Source: JAABRE01 sp964413275
Lineage (GTDB): Bacteria > Cyanobacteriota > Cyanobacteriia > Cyanobacteriales > JAABRE01
Length of the DNA: 64,000 nucleotides
Reading direction: 5' to 3'
Assembly: GCA_964413275.1 (NCBI GenBank)
Contig: CAYPSO010000008.1
Coordinates: 1-64,000 of the forward strand
The stretch's first letter is position 1. Each line of letters starts with the position of its first letter. The notes under the pieces are model-generated. The model worked only from the letters and a program-made list of their open reading frames with translations, was not told where the DNA came from and did not search any database. Of the stretch, positions 26,080 to 34,770 are shown piece after piece. A program made the position numbers and the translations under genes.

Positions 26080-26937
26080 ATGGATGCGGGTGAATTAATA
26101 GAAAAATATGCAGCAGGAGAACGAGATTTTAGAAATGTTGAGTTAAAAGGTGTTTTTCTAGGGGGAGTATGTTTAGATGGAGCTAACTTTAAAGGTAGTA
26201 ATTTCACTGGAGCTAATTTAACAGGAGCTTCTTTTGTAAGAGCTAATTTAAGGGAAGCTAATCTAAGTCATGCTAACTTAGAGGCAGATTTAACTCAGGC
26301 TAATCTAATCACAGCTAATTTAACCGAAGCAACTCTGACTAATGCTCAATTGTCTGACGCTTGTTTAAGGGGAGCTAATTTAGCCAAAGCTAATTTAATA
26401 GCTGCGAATTTAACTAATGGGATTCTTAATGAAACCAATTTAAAACAAGCTAACTTAACTAGAGCTAATTTGAGTCATTGTAGTTTAGCTAGGGCTAATT
26501 TAACCGAAGCAAATTTAATGGAAGCTAATTTACAAAATGCTAATTTAACTAATACGGTATTAATTGAAGCAAATTTAGAAAGAGCTAATTTGGCACAGGC
26601 AATGTTGAATGGCGTTAATGGCATGAAAATTAATGGGAGTAAAGTGAATTTAACTCTAGCTAATATGAATGGTTCTAATTTCAGTCAAAGTAAATTTAAA
26701 GGTGCTAATTTAAGGAGTGCTAGTATTACTTGGACTAGCTTAAGGGGATGTGATTTGAGTGATGCAATTTTATATCGGGCTAAATTATGTTGGTCTAATT
26801 TAAGTGCTGCTAACTTGACTGGTACTGTTTTTACCGGTGCAAATCTCGATGATGTTAATTTTCTTCATGCTAATTTAAACGGAACTGTTTTTCCCACTGA
26901 TAAAGAAGCACGGGGGCGAGAAAACAAACAACAATAG
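26080..26937 (+). CDS. pentapeptide repeat protein
   Basis: The protein has 285 residues, nearly all made of A(N/D)LxxA pentapeptides, e.g. 'GANFKGSNFTGANLTGASF'. It would fold as a right-handed quadrilateral beta helix of about ten coils. There is no signal peptide or membrane segment; the N-terminal 25 residues ('DAGELIEKYAAGERDF') are a cap. One repeat is irregular at 'NLEADLTQANL'. Such proteins are abundant in cyanobacteria; functions range from DNA-gyrase protection to scaffolding, and none can be assigned here. It is 73 bases upstream of chlI, probably separately transcribed. Confidence 0.92.
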   Translation: MDAGELIEKYAAGERDFRNVELKGVFLGGVCLDGANFKGSNFTGANLTGASFVRANLREANLSHANLEADLTQANLITANLTEATLTNAQLSDACLRGANLAKANLIAANLTNGILNETNLKQANLTRANLSHCSLARANLTEANLMEANLQNANLTNTVLIEANLERANLAQAMLNGVNGMKINGSKVNLTLANMNGSNFSQSKFKGANLRSASITWTSLRGCDLSDAILYRAKLCWSNLSAANLTGTVFTGANLDDVNFLHANLNGTVFPTDKEARGRENKQQ

Positions 26938-27009
26938 TAACTATTAAGCGATAAGTGTTAACTGAATGTGGCAAAATTGAAAAGTTATTAAAGTTTATAA
27001 TAATCTCAG

Positions 27010-28080
27010 ATGACTGTAACACTTCAAGCTCCTCCCAAAACTCGTCGTTTAGTTTTTCCTTTTACCGCAATTGTCGGGCAAGAGGAAATGAAATTATCTT
27101 TATTGCTCAATGTAATCGACCCTAAAATAGGTGGGGTAATGATTATGGGCGATCGCGGTACGGGTAAATCCACGACAATTCGTGCTTTAGCGGATTTATT
27201 ACCAGAAATTGAAATAGTAGCAAACGATCCTTTTAGTAGTCATCCCTCAGATTTAGATTTGATGAGTGATGAAATCAAAGAAAAGATAGAACAGCAAATT
27301 CCTTTAGAAATAACCCATAAAAAGGTACAAATGGTTGACCTGCCTTTAGGGGCGACTGAGGATCGAGTTTGTGGCACCATTGACATCGAAAAAGCTCTTT
27401 CTGAAGGTGTCAAAGCTTTTGAACCCGGATTACTTGCTAAAGCTAACCGAGGTATCCTCTATGTAGATGAGGTTAACTTACTTGACGATCATTTAGTTGA
27501 TGTTCTCCTTGATTCAGCCGCTAGTGGTTGGAATACTGTGGAAAGGGAAGGTATTTCCATTCGTCACCCTGCTCGTTTTGTTTTAGTTGGCTCTGGCAAC
27601 CCCGAAGAAGGAGAATTACGTCCTCAATTATTAGATCGTTTTGGGATGCACGCTGAAATTCACACAGTTAAAGAACCAGATTTACGGGTTCAAATTGTGG
27701 AACAAAGATCGGAATTTGATCGAAATCCCTCTGAATTTACTCAGAAATATCAAGAGCAACAGGAAGCTCTACAGGAAAAAATTGTTAAAGCACAACAACT
27801 TTTACCCAGCGTTAACATTGATTATGAGTATCGAGTAAAAATTTCTGAAGTTTGCTCTGAATTGGATGTGGATGGTTTGCGAGGTGACATTGTTACTAAT
27901 CGTGCAGCCAAAGCAATTGCGGCTTTTGAAGGTCGTACAGAGGTTACAGTGGATGATATTCGTCGGGTAATGACTTTATGTTTGCGTCATCGACTCCGTA
28001 AAGATCCCCTAGAATCCATTGATTCAGGTTATAAAGTACAAAAGGCCTTGGCTGGGGTTTTTGGTTTAGAGATTGAATAA
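27010..28080 (+). CDS. chlI: magnesium chelatase subunit ChlI
   Basis: This is the AAA+ motor of Mg-chelatase, which drives magnesium insertion into protoporphyrin IX with ChlD and ChlH. Walker A is 'GDRGTGKSTTIRALA', Walker B is 'RGILYVDEVNLLDDH', and the sensor region 'VLVGSGNPEEGELRPQLLDR' carries the arginine finger. At 356 residues it is full length. The N-terminal 'RRLVFPFTAIVGQEEMKLSL' is the family opening. chlD and chlH are not nearby. A HIP1 octamer overlaps the Walker A codons. Confidence 0.98.
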   Translation: MTVTLQAPPKTRRLVFPFTAIVGQEEMKLSLLLNVIDPKIGGVMIMGDRGTGKSTTIRALADLLPEIEIVANDPFSSHPSDLDLMSDEIKEKIEQQIPLEITHKKVQMVDLPLGATEDRVCGTIDIEKALSEGVKAFEPGLLAKANRGILYVDEVNLLDDHLVDVLLDSAASGWNTVEREGISIRHPARFVLVGSGNPEEGELRPQLLDRFGMHAEIHTVKEPDLRVQIVEQRSEFDRNPSEFTQKYQEQQEALQEKIVKAQQLLPSVNIDYEYRVKISEVCSELDVDGLRGDIVTNRAAKAIAAFEGRTEVTVDDIRRVMTLCLRHRLRKDPLESIDSGYKVQKALAGVFGLEIE

Positions 28081-28139
28081 TTAAGTAATAAGTAATAAGT
28101 AACAAATAATATATTACCTATTACCTGCTGTTTTCTCCT

Positions 28140-28928
28140 ATGACAAAAAAAGAACCTTTGATAGAACTCAAAGAAATTTCTAAATCCTTTGGCAATCAGG
28201 TCATTTTGGATAATGTTAATTTAACTATTTATCAAGGGGAGGCTTTAGTAATCATTGGCCCTTCAGGAACGGGAAAATCTACGGTTTTACGTATTATTGC
28301 AGGTCTTCTCGCTCCTGATTCTGGTCAAGTCTATATTAAAGGAGAGCCAAGACAAGGCTTAATTGAGGATGGTAACGATTCTATTAGTATTGGTATGGTC
28401 TTTCAACAAGCAGCTTTATTTGATTCTTTGACAGTAGGAGAAAATGTGGGCTTTTCTCTCTATCAACACTCTCGTTTATCTCGTCGTCGCATTAGAGAAT
28501 TAGTGGAGGAAAAATTGGAGATGGTAGGACTCGGAGGAGTGAGCGAGCGTTATCCTGCTCAATTATCAGGGGGAATGCGTAAAAGAGTCAGTTTTGCTAG
28601 GGCAATTATGGCTAATCCTGACGATCCTGCCAGCAATCCTGAAGTTATTTTATATGATGAGCCAACAGCAGGTTTAGATCCCATTGCCTCAACAGTGATT
28701 GAAGATTTGGTCAGAAGATTACAACATTCCCAAAAAGTTTGCGGTACTTATGTGATGGTATCTCACCAAGATAGCACCATTCGCCGCACAGCCGACCGTG
28801 TAGTCTTTCTTTATGGAGGTAAAGTGCAGTGGCAAGGAAATGTCACAGAAATTGATGCTACGGATAATCCTTTAGTTAGACAGTTTTTTAGTGCCAGTAT
28901 TTCTGGGCCGATCCGAGTCATTGACTAA
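28140..28928 (+). CDS. ABC transporter ATP-binding protein, MlaF/TGD3-like
   Basis: The 262-residue ATPase powers an MCE-type phospholipid transporter between the inner membrane and the outer or thylakoid membrane. Walker A is 'GPSGTGKSTVLRIIAG', the signature is 'LSGGMRKRVSFARA' and Walker B is 'VILYDEPTAGLDP'. The GGMRKR signature form is typical of MlaF and plant TGD3. The next gene, 35 bases on, is the MCE partner. No MlaE-type permease is in the window, so it must be encoded elsewhere, as often in cyanobacteria. Confidence 0.92.
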   Translation: MTKKEPLIELKEISKSFGNQVILDNVNLTIYQGEALVIIGPSGTGKSTVLRIIAGLLAPDSGQVYIKGEPRQGLIEDGNDSISIGMVFQQAALFDSLTVGENVGFSLYQHSRLSRRRIRELVEEKLEMVGLGGVSERYPAQLSGGMRKRVSFARAIMANPDDPASNPEVILYDEPTAGLDPIASTVIEDLVRRLQHSQKVCGTYVMVSHQDSTIRRTADRVVFLYGGKVQWQGNVTEIDATDNPLVRQFFSASISGPIRVID

Positions 28929-28963
28929 TTGTTACAATCAATAATTAAGATAAGGAGGAAAAA

Positions 28964-30256
28964 ATGCGATCGCGAATGGTAAGAGAAGGCTCTGTGGGCT
29001 TATTTATCATTTTTGGAGTCGCCGTTTTTGCCGGCTTAAGCGTCTGGTTAAAAGGTTTAGAATTAGCTCAAAATGCCTATAGCTTTCAAGTCAAGTTTAC
29101 CAATGCTAATGGCATGAAAAGAGGTGCTCCCGTGCGTTATCGTGGTTTCGAGGTGGGCAAAATAATTGCCGTTGAACCAGCAGCCAATCAAGTTGACGTT
29201 ACCGTAGAGATTACCGCTCCAGATTTACGCATACCCCAAGATGCACTGATAGAAGCTAATCAAGCGGGATTTATTGGGGAAACCTCCATTGATATTAGTC
29301 CAAAAACAGCTTTAAGCAGTAACGCACAAAACTTCGATCCTAAAAATGAGAGTTGTGATTCTACTGTAATTATTTGTGCTAACGATCGTCTCACAGGGGA
29401 AATTGGGGTCAGTTTTGATACTTTAATGCGTAGTACCGCTAAATTGACCGATCTTTATACAGATCCCACCTTTTTTAAAAATCTCAATTCCACTGCTCAA
29501 AATGCTGGTTTAGCGGCGGGGGAAATAGCCAATCTTAGTCGAGAATTAACTCTGTTATCTCAATCTGTACGGGCAGAAGTTAAAAACTTTTCCAGTGCTG
29601 CCACTTCTGTCACCGAAGCTGCGGAAAAAACATCAAATCAACTCACAGAAACAGCTCTTAAAATTGAGAATAATATAGACAAATTTGGTGATACTGCCAC
29701 ACAATTGAGTAATACTGCCGCCCAATTTGGCAAAACGGCTGATGAGGTTAGTAATTTAGCCAATAATGTGAATGGTTTAGTAGCAGAAAATCGCAGTCAG
29801 ATTCAAACTACTCTGACTAATTTGAGTGATACCAGCGAAAAATTACAAACTCTGTTGGTTACTTCTGAGGAAACAATGAGCAAAGTTAATGGGACTTTGG
29901 ATCAAGTTAATTTAGAAAAAACCGTTGCCAACTTAGAAGTATTAACAGCAAATGCTGCCGAGGCTTCAGTTAATCTTAAAGATATTTCTCAAAGTTTGAA
30001 CGATCCCAATAACGTGGTTTTATTACAACAGACTTTAGATGCTGCCAGAGTTACCTTTGAAAATGCCCAAAAAATAACTTCGGATTTAGATGAACTTACA
30101 GGAGATCCTACTTTTCGTCATAACTTAATTAACCTAGTTAATGGACTTAGTAATTTAGTTTCTTCCACAGAAAATTTAGAAACACAAATCGAAACTGCTC
30201 AAGTTTTAGAATTATTCATTGCTCAACAAAAAAATATTAAAAAACCTGAAAAATAG
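28964..30256 (+). CDS. MCE-domain protein, MlaD/TGD2-like
   Basis: The 430-residue protein has an N-terminal membrane anchor ('GLFIIFGVAVFAGLSVWL', about 10-28), an MCE domain at about 38-120 ('FTNANGMKRGAPVRYRGFEV', 'AGFIGETSIDIS'), and a long helical tail with Asn-rich heptads that probably forms a tunnel or coil. It would bind phospholipids in the periplasm, as the ring component of a lipid shuttle. An AAGGAGGAAAA ribosome-binding site precedes the ATG. Its stop overlaps the next start by one base (TAGTG), indicating translational coupling with lptB. Confidence 0.92.
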   Translation: MRSRMVREGSVGLFIIFGVAVFAGLSVWLKGLELAQNAYSFQVKFTNANGMKRGAPVRYRGFEVGKIIAVEPAANQVDVTVEITAPDLRIPQDALIEANQAGFIGETSIDISPKTALSSNAQNFDPKNESCDSTVIICANDRLTGEIGVSFDTLMRSTAKLTDLYTDPTFFKNLNSTAQNAGLAAGEIANLSRELTLLSQSVRAEVKNFSSAATSVTEAAEKTSNQLTETALKIENNIDKFGDTATQLSNTAAQFGKTADEVSNLANNVNGLVAENRSQIQTTLTNLSDTSEKLQTLLVTSEETMSKVNGTLDQVNLEKTVANLEVLTANAAEASVNLKDISQSLNDPNNVVLLQQTLDAARVTFENAQKITSDLDELTGDPTFRHNLINLVNGLSNLVSSTENLETQIETAQVLELFIAQQKNIKKPEK

Positions 30257-30984
30257 TGACTATTGTCTTAGAAAATATTCATAAATCTTACGGTAAGAGA
30301 TTAGTAGTTAATCGAGTTAATCTGCAAGTTTCCCAAGGTGAAATTGTTGGATTATTGGGGCCTAATGGAGCGGGAAAAACTACTACTTTTTATATGACCA
30401 CAGGATTAATTAAACCTGATGAGGGGAAAGTATGGCTCAATGGTTTTAATATTACTAAATTTACTATTGATAAAAGAGCTATTCTAGGACTGGGCTATCT
30501 TGCTCAACAACCCAGTATTTTTCGCCGTCTTACAGTTACAGAAAATATCCAATTAGTATTAGAACAAAATCCAATTCCTACTATTCAAAAAAGAAAACGT
30601 TTGCATTATTTATTAGAAGAATTTAGATTAGAAAAAGTTGCTAATACTTTAGGTGCTTATGTTTCTGGAGGGGAAAGAAGACGGACAGAATTAGCTAGAG
30701 CTTTAGCTGTAGGGGAAAACGGGCCACAATTTTTATTATTAGATGAACCTTTTGCGGGAGTCGATCCTATTGCTGTGTCGGAAATTCAAAAAATTATTGC
30801 TCAATTACGTCAGCGTAACATGGGTATTTTAATTACCGATCATAATGTTAGAGAAACTTTAGCTATTACAGATCGAGCCTATATTATGAGAGAAGGAGAA
30901 ATTCTTGCGAATGGAACAACCGAGGAACTTTATAATAATTCTTTAGTCAGACAATATTATTTAGGCGATCAATTTAAAATTTAA
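30256..30984 (+). CDS. lptB: LPS export ABC transporter ATP-binding protein
   Basis: The 242-residue ATPase of the LptB2FG complex extracts lipopolysaccharide from the plasma membrane. Walker A is 'GPNGAGKTTTFYMTTG', the signature is 'VSGGERRRTELARA' and Walker B is 'FLLLDEPFAGVDP'. 'YLAQQPSIFRRLTVTENI' is specific for LptB. It starts with GTG overlapping the stop of the MCE gene by one base. The LptF/G-type permease follows 168 bases later, separated by tandem repeats. So lipid import and LPS export genes share one transcription unit. Confidence 0.95.
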   Translation: MTIVLENIHKSYGKRLVVNRVNLQVSQGEIVGLLGPNGAGKTTTFYMTTGLIKPDEGKVWLNGFNITKFTIDKRAILGLGYLAQQPSIFRRLTVTENIQLVLEQNPIPTIQKRKRLHYLLEEFRLEKVANTLGAYVSGGERRRTELARALAVGENGPQFLLLDEPFAGVDPIAVSEIQKIIAQLRQRNMGILITDHNVRETLAITDRAYIMREGEILANGTTEELYNNSLVRQYYLGDQFKI

Positions 30985-30994
30985 AGTAATTTTA

Positions 30995-31107
30995 TTAAGC
31001 TGTTAGCTGTTAGCTGTTAGCTGTTAGCGATTAGCGATTAGCGATTAGCTGTTAGCCAAATACTGAATACTAACTACTAACTACTAACTATTAACTATTA
31101 ACTATTA
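30995..31107. repeat. STRR tract: TTAGCTG/TTAGCGA and AACTACT/AACTATT units
   Basis: The gap between lptB and lptF is filled with two tandem repeat arrays. The first has repeated TTAGCTG then TTAGCGA heptamers (about 31000-31056); the second has AACTACT and AACTATT heptamers (about 31069-31107). The 7-base unit is constant through both. Confidence 0.88.
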
Positions 31108-31152
31108 ATGATAAATAACAAACTAAATATTTTTAATATAGGAATATCCTTA

Positions 31153-32265
31153 ATGGATCGCTACATTTTGAGTGAATTAACTGTACCACTTATTTTTGGT
31201 ATTGGTTTATTTACTTCATTAGGAGTATCCATAGGAACATTATTTGATTTGGTACGCAGGGTTACAGAATCAGGACTCTTACTAGATGTAGCAGTAAAAG
31301 TTTTAATCTTAAAGATGCCAGAATTTATTGTTTTTGCTTTTCCTATGTCAGTTTTACTCGCTTGTTTAATGGCTTATAGTCGGCTTTCTAGTGATAGTGA
31401 AATTATTGCTTTACGTAGTATTGGAATTAATGTTTATCGGTTAATAGTACCCGCCATAATTTTGAGCTTATTAATGACTGGATTAACTTTTGTATTTAAT
31501 GATTTTGTCAGTCCAAAAGCTAATAATCAAGCAACAATTATTTTAAAAGAAGCTTTAAAAAATGAAACCAGTAAATTTAAACAAGAAAATATTATTTATA
31601 CTCAATATGGGGATGTTCCATTAAAAAACGGTCAATCTAAATATTCATTAACTAGATTATTTTATGCAGAAGAATTTGACGGACAAGAAATGAAAGGTTT
31701 AACAATTATAGACCGTTCTCAACCAAATCTTAATCAAATTATTCTTGCTGAATCAGCTACTTGGAATATTCTTGATAATCGTTGGGATTTTTATAATGGC
31801 ACAATTTATTTATTAGCCCCAGACGGCTCTTATCGCAATATAGCTAGTTTTGAAAGTCAGCAACTAGATTTACCTCGTACTCCCATTGATTTAGGTAAAA
31901 AATGTAAAGACTATAATGAAATGACAATTAGGGAATCATACGAATGTTTAGATACTTTGAAAAATAGTGGAGATCAAAATAAAATTCGTAAATTAAATGT
32001 AAGAATACAAGAAAAATTTGCCCTTCCTTTTATCTGTTTAATCTTTGGGATTTTAGGGGCTGCTTTAGGCATTAATCCTCAAAATAAAGGCAAAGCTACA
32101 AGTTTTGGGATTTGTATATTAGTTGTTTTTTGTTATTATCTTTTAGCTTTTATTACTAGTGCTTTAGGAGTAAGTGGTGTTTTATCACCCCTAGTATCAG
32201 CTTGGACACCTAATTTATTAGGATTAGGAATAGGAGGATTATTATTAATTAAGTCAGCAGTGTAA
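31153..32265 (+). CDS. LptF/LptG family permease
   Basis: This is a 370-residue permease of the YjgP/YjgQ family that works with LptB to export LPS. The first helices are 'MDRYILSELTVPLIFGIGLF' and 'FVFAFPMSVLLACLMAYSRL' (approximate), followed by a periplasmic beta-jellyroll at about 130-265 and three C-terminal helices. ATG 31153 is preferred over 31108 because homology begins at MDRYILSEL. The C-terminus 'NLLGLGIGGLLLIKSAV' is odd: a copy of this 3' end with a different finish (LLLLIK then stop) lies at 32696-32740, suggesting the gene's end was disturbed. Confidence 0.9.
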   Translation: MDRYILSELTVPLIFGIGLFTSLGVSIGTLFDLVRRVTESGLLLDVAVKVLILKMPEFIVFAFPMSVLLACLMAYSRLSSDSEIIALRSIGINVYRLIVPAIILSLLMTGLTFVFNDFVSPKANNQATIILKEALKNETSKFKQENIIYTQYGDVPLKNGQSKYSLTRLFYAEEFDGQEMKGLTIIDRSQPNLNQIILAESATWNILDNRWDFYNGTIYLLAPDGSYRNIASFESQQLDLPRTPIDLGKKCKDYNEMTIRESYECLDTLKNSGDQNKIRKLNVRIQEKFALPFICLIFGILGAALGINPQNKGKATSFGICILVVFCYYLLAFITSALGVSGVLSPLVSAWTPNLLGLGIGGLLLIKSAV

Positions 32266-32342
32266 GCTGTCACACACTTATAACTATTAACTATTAACTA
32301 TTAGTTTTCGATTATCTAAAATACTTTCTGATACCTCAATTC

Positions 32343-32609
32343 TTATAAAAGCGATCCCGCAGGGATCTCGCAAAGCGAGTGCGCATCTTGATGATTTATA
32401 TCTCTTAAAATGATTTCAAGAGTGCTAGGATCGGGAATTTCCTCACCGTCAGCGAGCATAAAAGCAATATGACCATTTAATGCTTCAGTTGCCATAATTT
32501 TTGCTTCTTCGATGGTTTCTCCTACACTAATACAGCCCGGAAAGTCATAGAATTACACACCATAATCGCTATGATTATCTTTATGAACAGTGGCTAAATA
32601 GCTAATCAT
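32343..32609 (-). pseudogene. broken HicB-family antitoxin gene
   Basis: From an ATG at 32609 with an AGGAGAAA ribosome-binding site, the frame reads MISYLATVHKDN, then '...DYGV' and a TAA, and continues in the same frame with 'FYDFPGCISVGETIEEAK' and 'ALNGHIAFMLADGEEIPDPS', the typical HicB partial RNase-H-like fold. A single codon change has stopped it. The last 16 codons come from a GC-rich palindromic repeat (32350-32385). No hicA lies beside it. An intact but unrelated-looking hicBA pair is at 59508-59959. Confidence 0.85.
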
Positions 32610-32695
32610 TGATTTCTCCTTTAATGTAATTTTATATTTGCTTGTTTTTCGATACTTATTATTTGTTATTTTATTTGATGCACTCTACGAAATGC

Positions 32696-32740
32696 AATTT
32701 ATTAGGATTAGGAATAGGGTTATTATTATTAATTAAGTAA
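32696..32740 (+). repeat. duplicated copy of the lptF 3' end
   Basis: This 45-base stretch repeats the sequence at 32212-32252 within lptF (both contain TTATTAGGATTAGGAATAGG, then TTATTATTAATTAAG). Here it reads on to a stop as NLLGLGIG-LLLLIK. About 480 bases lie between the copies, containing the broken hicB. A further pair of similar stretches (about 32658-32690 and 32876-32917) suggests more duplication in this area. Confidence 0.85.
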
Positions 32741-32754
32741 AAAAAGAAAAAATG

Positions 32755-32821
32755 GTAGGGTGGGCAAATATGTTTAAATACCTGATTAAAATAATTATGG
32801 TTAATAATTTGCCCACCCTAC
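32755..32821. repeat. GTAGGGTGGGCA-family MITE-like element
   Basis: The inverted ends are GTAGGGTGGGCAAAT (from 32755) and ATTTGCCCACCCTAC (to 32821), with a 35-base AT-rich centre. It is a sister of the copy at 53635-53702. It lies in the gene-poor stretch between lptF and a secreted hypothetical protein. Confidence 0.88.
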
Positions 32822-32994
32822 ACCGATTAATTTTACTTTTATGATGTTTCACACACAAAGAAAATTTGCTTAGTTATTAGTTATTTGTTATTTCATTTGA
32901 CGTATTCTACAAGAAAGGGGATCGAGCTTGCTTGCGCTATTATGCGCTATTAATTTAATTTTTGAATGATCAACTCAAAAAAGAAAAAATGGTT

Positions 32995-33480
32995 TTAACA
33001 ATTTCTTTCATTTAATATAAAATCCCTAACTTGTTCATGAAAAATGCGTTGACCATTTTTGAAAACCGATAAAGAAGCCCAACCTTGAGTATTATCAGTA
33101 GGAGGCCATTCATATTGATATGCTATTTGATATGTATATTCGCCATTTCTGGCTTTTGCTATAGCAACATTATTTCCTCCGGTTTCGTCAATAATAGGTA
33201 AAATTATAGAAGAACCATTTTTTTTGTTTTCTCCTACATAATAGTGTTTAAGAGTGTTTAGATTTATGCCACAATTTTGTGAATCATCCAACTCTACATA
33301 GGCACAAACAGCCGCCTTAAAACTCTTGGTACTTAAATAAACAAGCGTATCTAAATTGCGATTTGAGCAAATAGTAGAATCTGCATTCCAAGTAATTTTT
33401 GAATCAGCAGAAGATTGAAAGTATAACCCTGACCATAAATTGATTATAAATATTAATAAAAATGCTCTAGTACGTTTCAT
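32995..33480 (-). CDS. secreted hypothetical protein
   Basis: The protein has 161 residues from the ATG at 33480. A signal peptide 'MKRTRAFLLIFIINLWSGLYF' (shown in part) is followed by a mature region with four Cys residues (positions that could form two disulfides) and aromatic-rich beta-type segments such as 'YTYQIAYQYEWPP'. I do not recognise the family. The longer frame from 33537 has no ribosome-binding site or signal-like start. It stands alone between repeat elements. Export to the periplasm is likely; function unknown. Confidence 0.6.
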   Translation of the reverse strand: MKRTRAFLLIFIINLWSGLYFQSSADSKITWNADSTICSNRNLDTLVYLSTKSFKAAVCAYVELDDSQNCGINLNTLKHYYVGENKKNGSSIILPIIDETGGNNVAIAKARNGEYTYQIAYQYEWPPTDNTQGWASLSVFKNGQRIFHEQVRDFILNERNC

Positions 33481-33641
33481 AATATTTTTAAGATTAACAG
33501 TAAAGAACATTTTACAAAGTATTATTACTATTGACAACAGTAATAATACTGAAATTGTTAGAAAATTTCTGATTCTGTACTATCTCAATGCGGTATTGAT
33601 TTAGCTTGATGCCAAAGGCACGCTGCGCGCCCGCCTTCTCG

Positions 33642-33883
33642 TAGTGGACTGACACAGCTAATTTGTTGCTTTAAATTTTTGGGTTGGCTACTAAGTTGAT
33701 TTGATAAACCGCAGAGAGCGCAGAGCGGTTGAGAGATGCCGAGGAAGCCTCGGCATATCCAATCAACCAAGAGAGATTGGCCGGTTTGTGTCATGGATTA
33801 ATGGTTAAGGAGAGAGTTTTTTAGAGAATTTGCTGGTTTGGTTTCCAATTCTATTGCCCTATTTTAGGTGAAACAGTCCACTA
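33642..33883. repeat. 242-bp inverted-repeat element, TAGTGGACTG...CAGTCCACTA
   Basis: The ends TAGTGGACTG (33642-33651) and CAGTCCACTA (33874-33883) are exact inverted repeats that begin and end in TA, as left by IS630/Tc1-type insertion. An inner pair TGACACAG/TTGTGTCA and a perfect hairpin TGCCGAGG/CCTCGGCA (about 33739-33757) lie inside. The right arm CTATTGCCCTATTTTAG is shared with the element at 14716-14811. No transposase frame is present; a 69-codon frame across it is not protein-like. The sequence to either side (33538-33641 and 33884-33999) has no gene. Confidence 0.8.
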
Positions 33884-33999
33884 GAGTGCGAAGCATGAAA
33901 TGTAACGCACCACCAAGATAAACGGGAACATCTCTTGGATAATCTCAAATTTTAAATATATTCGGCGCATTACTCTGACACAATACTTTTATTGTTGAA

Positions 34000-34770
34000 T
34001 TATTTTTTTTTTGTAAAAAAAGATTTTTCGGCTCGTCCAACTTCTTGTAAATATAATCTCAAAGTATCTTTAACCTCACCAATATATTTAATTTCACCTT
34101 TATCCAACCAAATTAATCGCTCGCAAGAATCAGCTACCATTTCTAAATCGTGGGAAACAAATAAAACCGTTGTTTTCTCATCCCAAAGTTCTTGAATACG
34201 TTGCTTACATTTGCGTTTAAAACGCTCATCTCCTACGGATAAAACTTCATCTAAAATTAAAATATCTGGTCGAACATCGGTGGCAATAGCAAAACCTAAT
34301 CTCGCAATCATACCAGAAGATAAACCCTGTACGGGTACTAAAGCTTCCTTTTCTAAATCCGCAAATTCTAAAATAGAAGCGGCTCTATGTTTCATTTCTT
34401 GAAGGGAAAAACCGAGCATAACCCCATAGAGAACAATATTATCAATTACCGATAATTTGCGATCGAATCCAGCTTCTAATTCAATTACAGGAGCAACTTT
34501 GCCTTTGACTCTCACTTGCCCTGTGGTGGGTTTTAAAATACCAGAAATAACTTTTAGTAAGGTTGATTTTCCCGATCCATTCGCACCAACAATACCTAGT
34601 TTCTCGCCTTTTTCTATGACTAAATTAATCTCATTAAGAACTAATTTTTTAACAGGATGGCGATATTTCCCCTCAAAAAAAGCCAAAATAGTTTTTTTGA
34701 AATCATAGGAAAATTCTTCTTGTGTTCTACGGTAAAGGGAAACATTAGTAAGTCTAATTACTTCGTCCAT
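34000..34770 (-). CDS. polysaccharide ABC transporter ATP-binding protein, Wzt-like
   Basis: The 256-residue ATPase belongs to exporters of O-antigen, teichoic acid or other polysaccharides. Walker A is 'GANGSGKSTLLKVISG', the signature region 'GLSSGMIARLGFAIATDVRP' is the Wzt/TagH form, and Walker B is 'ILILDEVLSVGDERF'. It lacks the C-terminal substrate-binding domain of long Wzt proteins, so the substrate is probably exported without end recognition. Its start overlaps the permease stop by one base (TAATG), so translation is coupled. Confidence 0.93.
   Translation of the reverse strand: MDEVIRLTNVSLYRRTQEEFSYDFKKTILAFFEGKYRHPVKKLVLNEINLVIEKGEKLGIVGANGSGKSTLLKVISGILKPTTGQVRVKGKVAPVIELEAGFDRKLSVIDNIVLYGVMLGFSLQEMKHRAASILEFADLEKEALVPVQGLSSGMIARLGFAIATDVRPDILILDEVLSVGDERFKRKCKQRIQELWDEKTTVLFVSHDLEMVADSCERLIWLDKGEIKYIGEVKDTLRLYLQEVGRAEKSFFTKKK

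Noticed and set aside
33585..33794. A 69-codon minus-strand frame.
   Set aside because: It runs across the inverted-repeat element and a GC-rich palindrome; composition is not protein-like.
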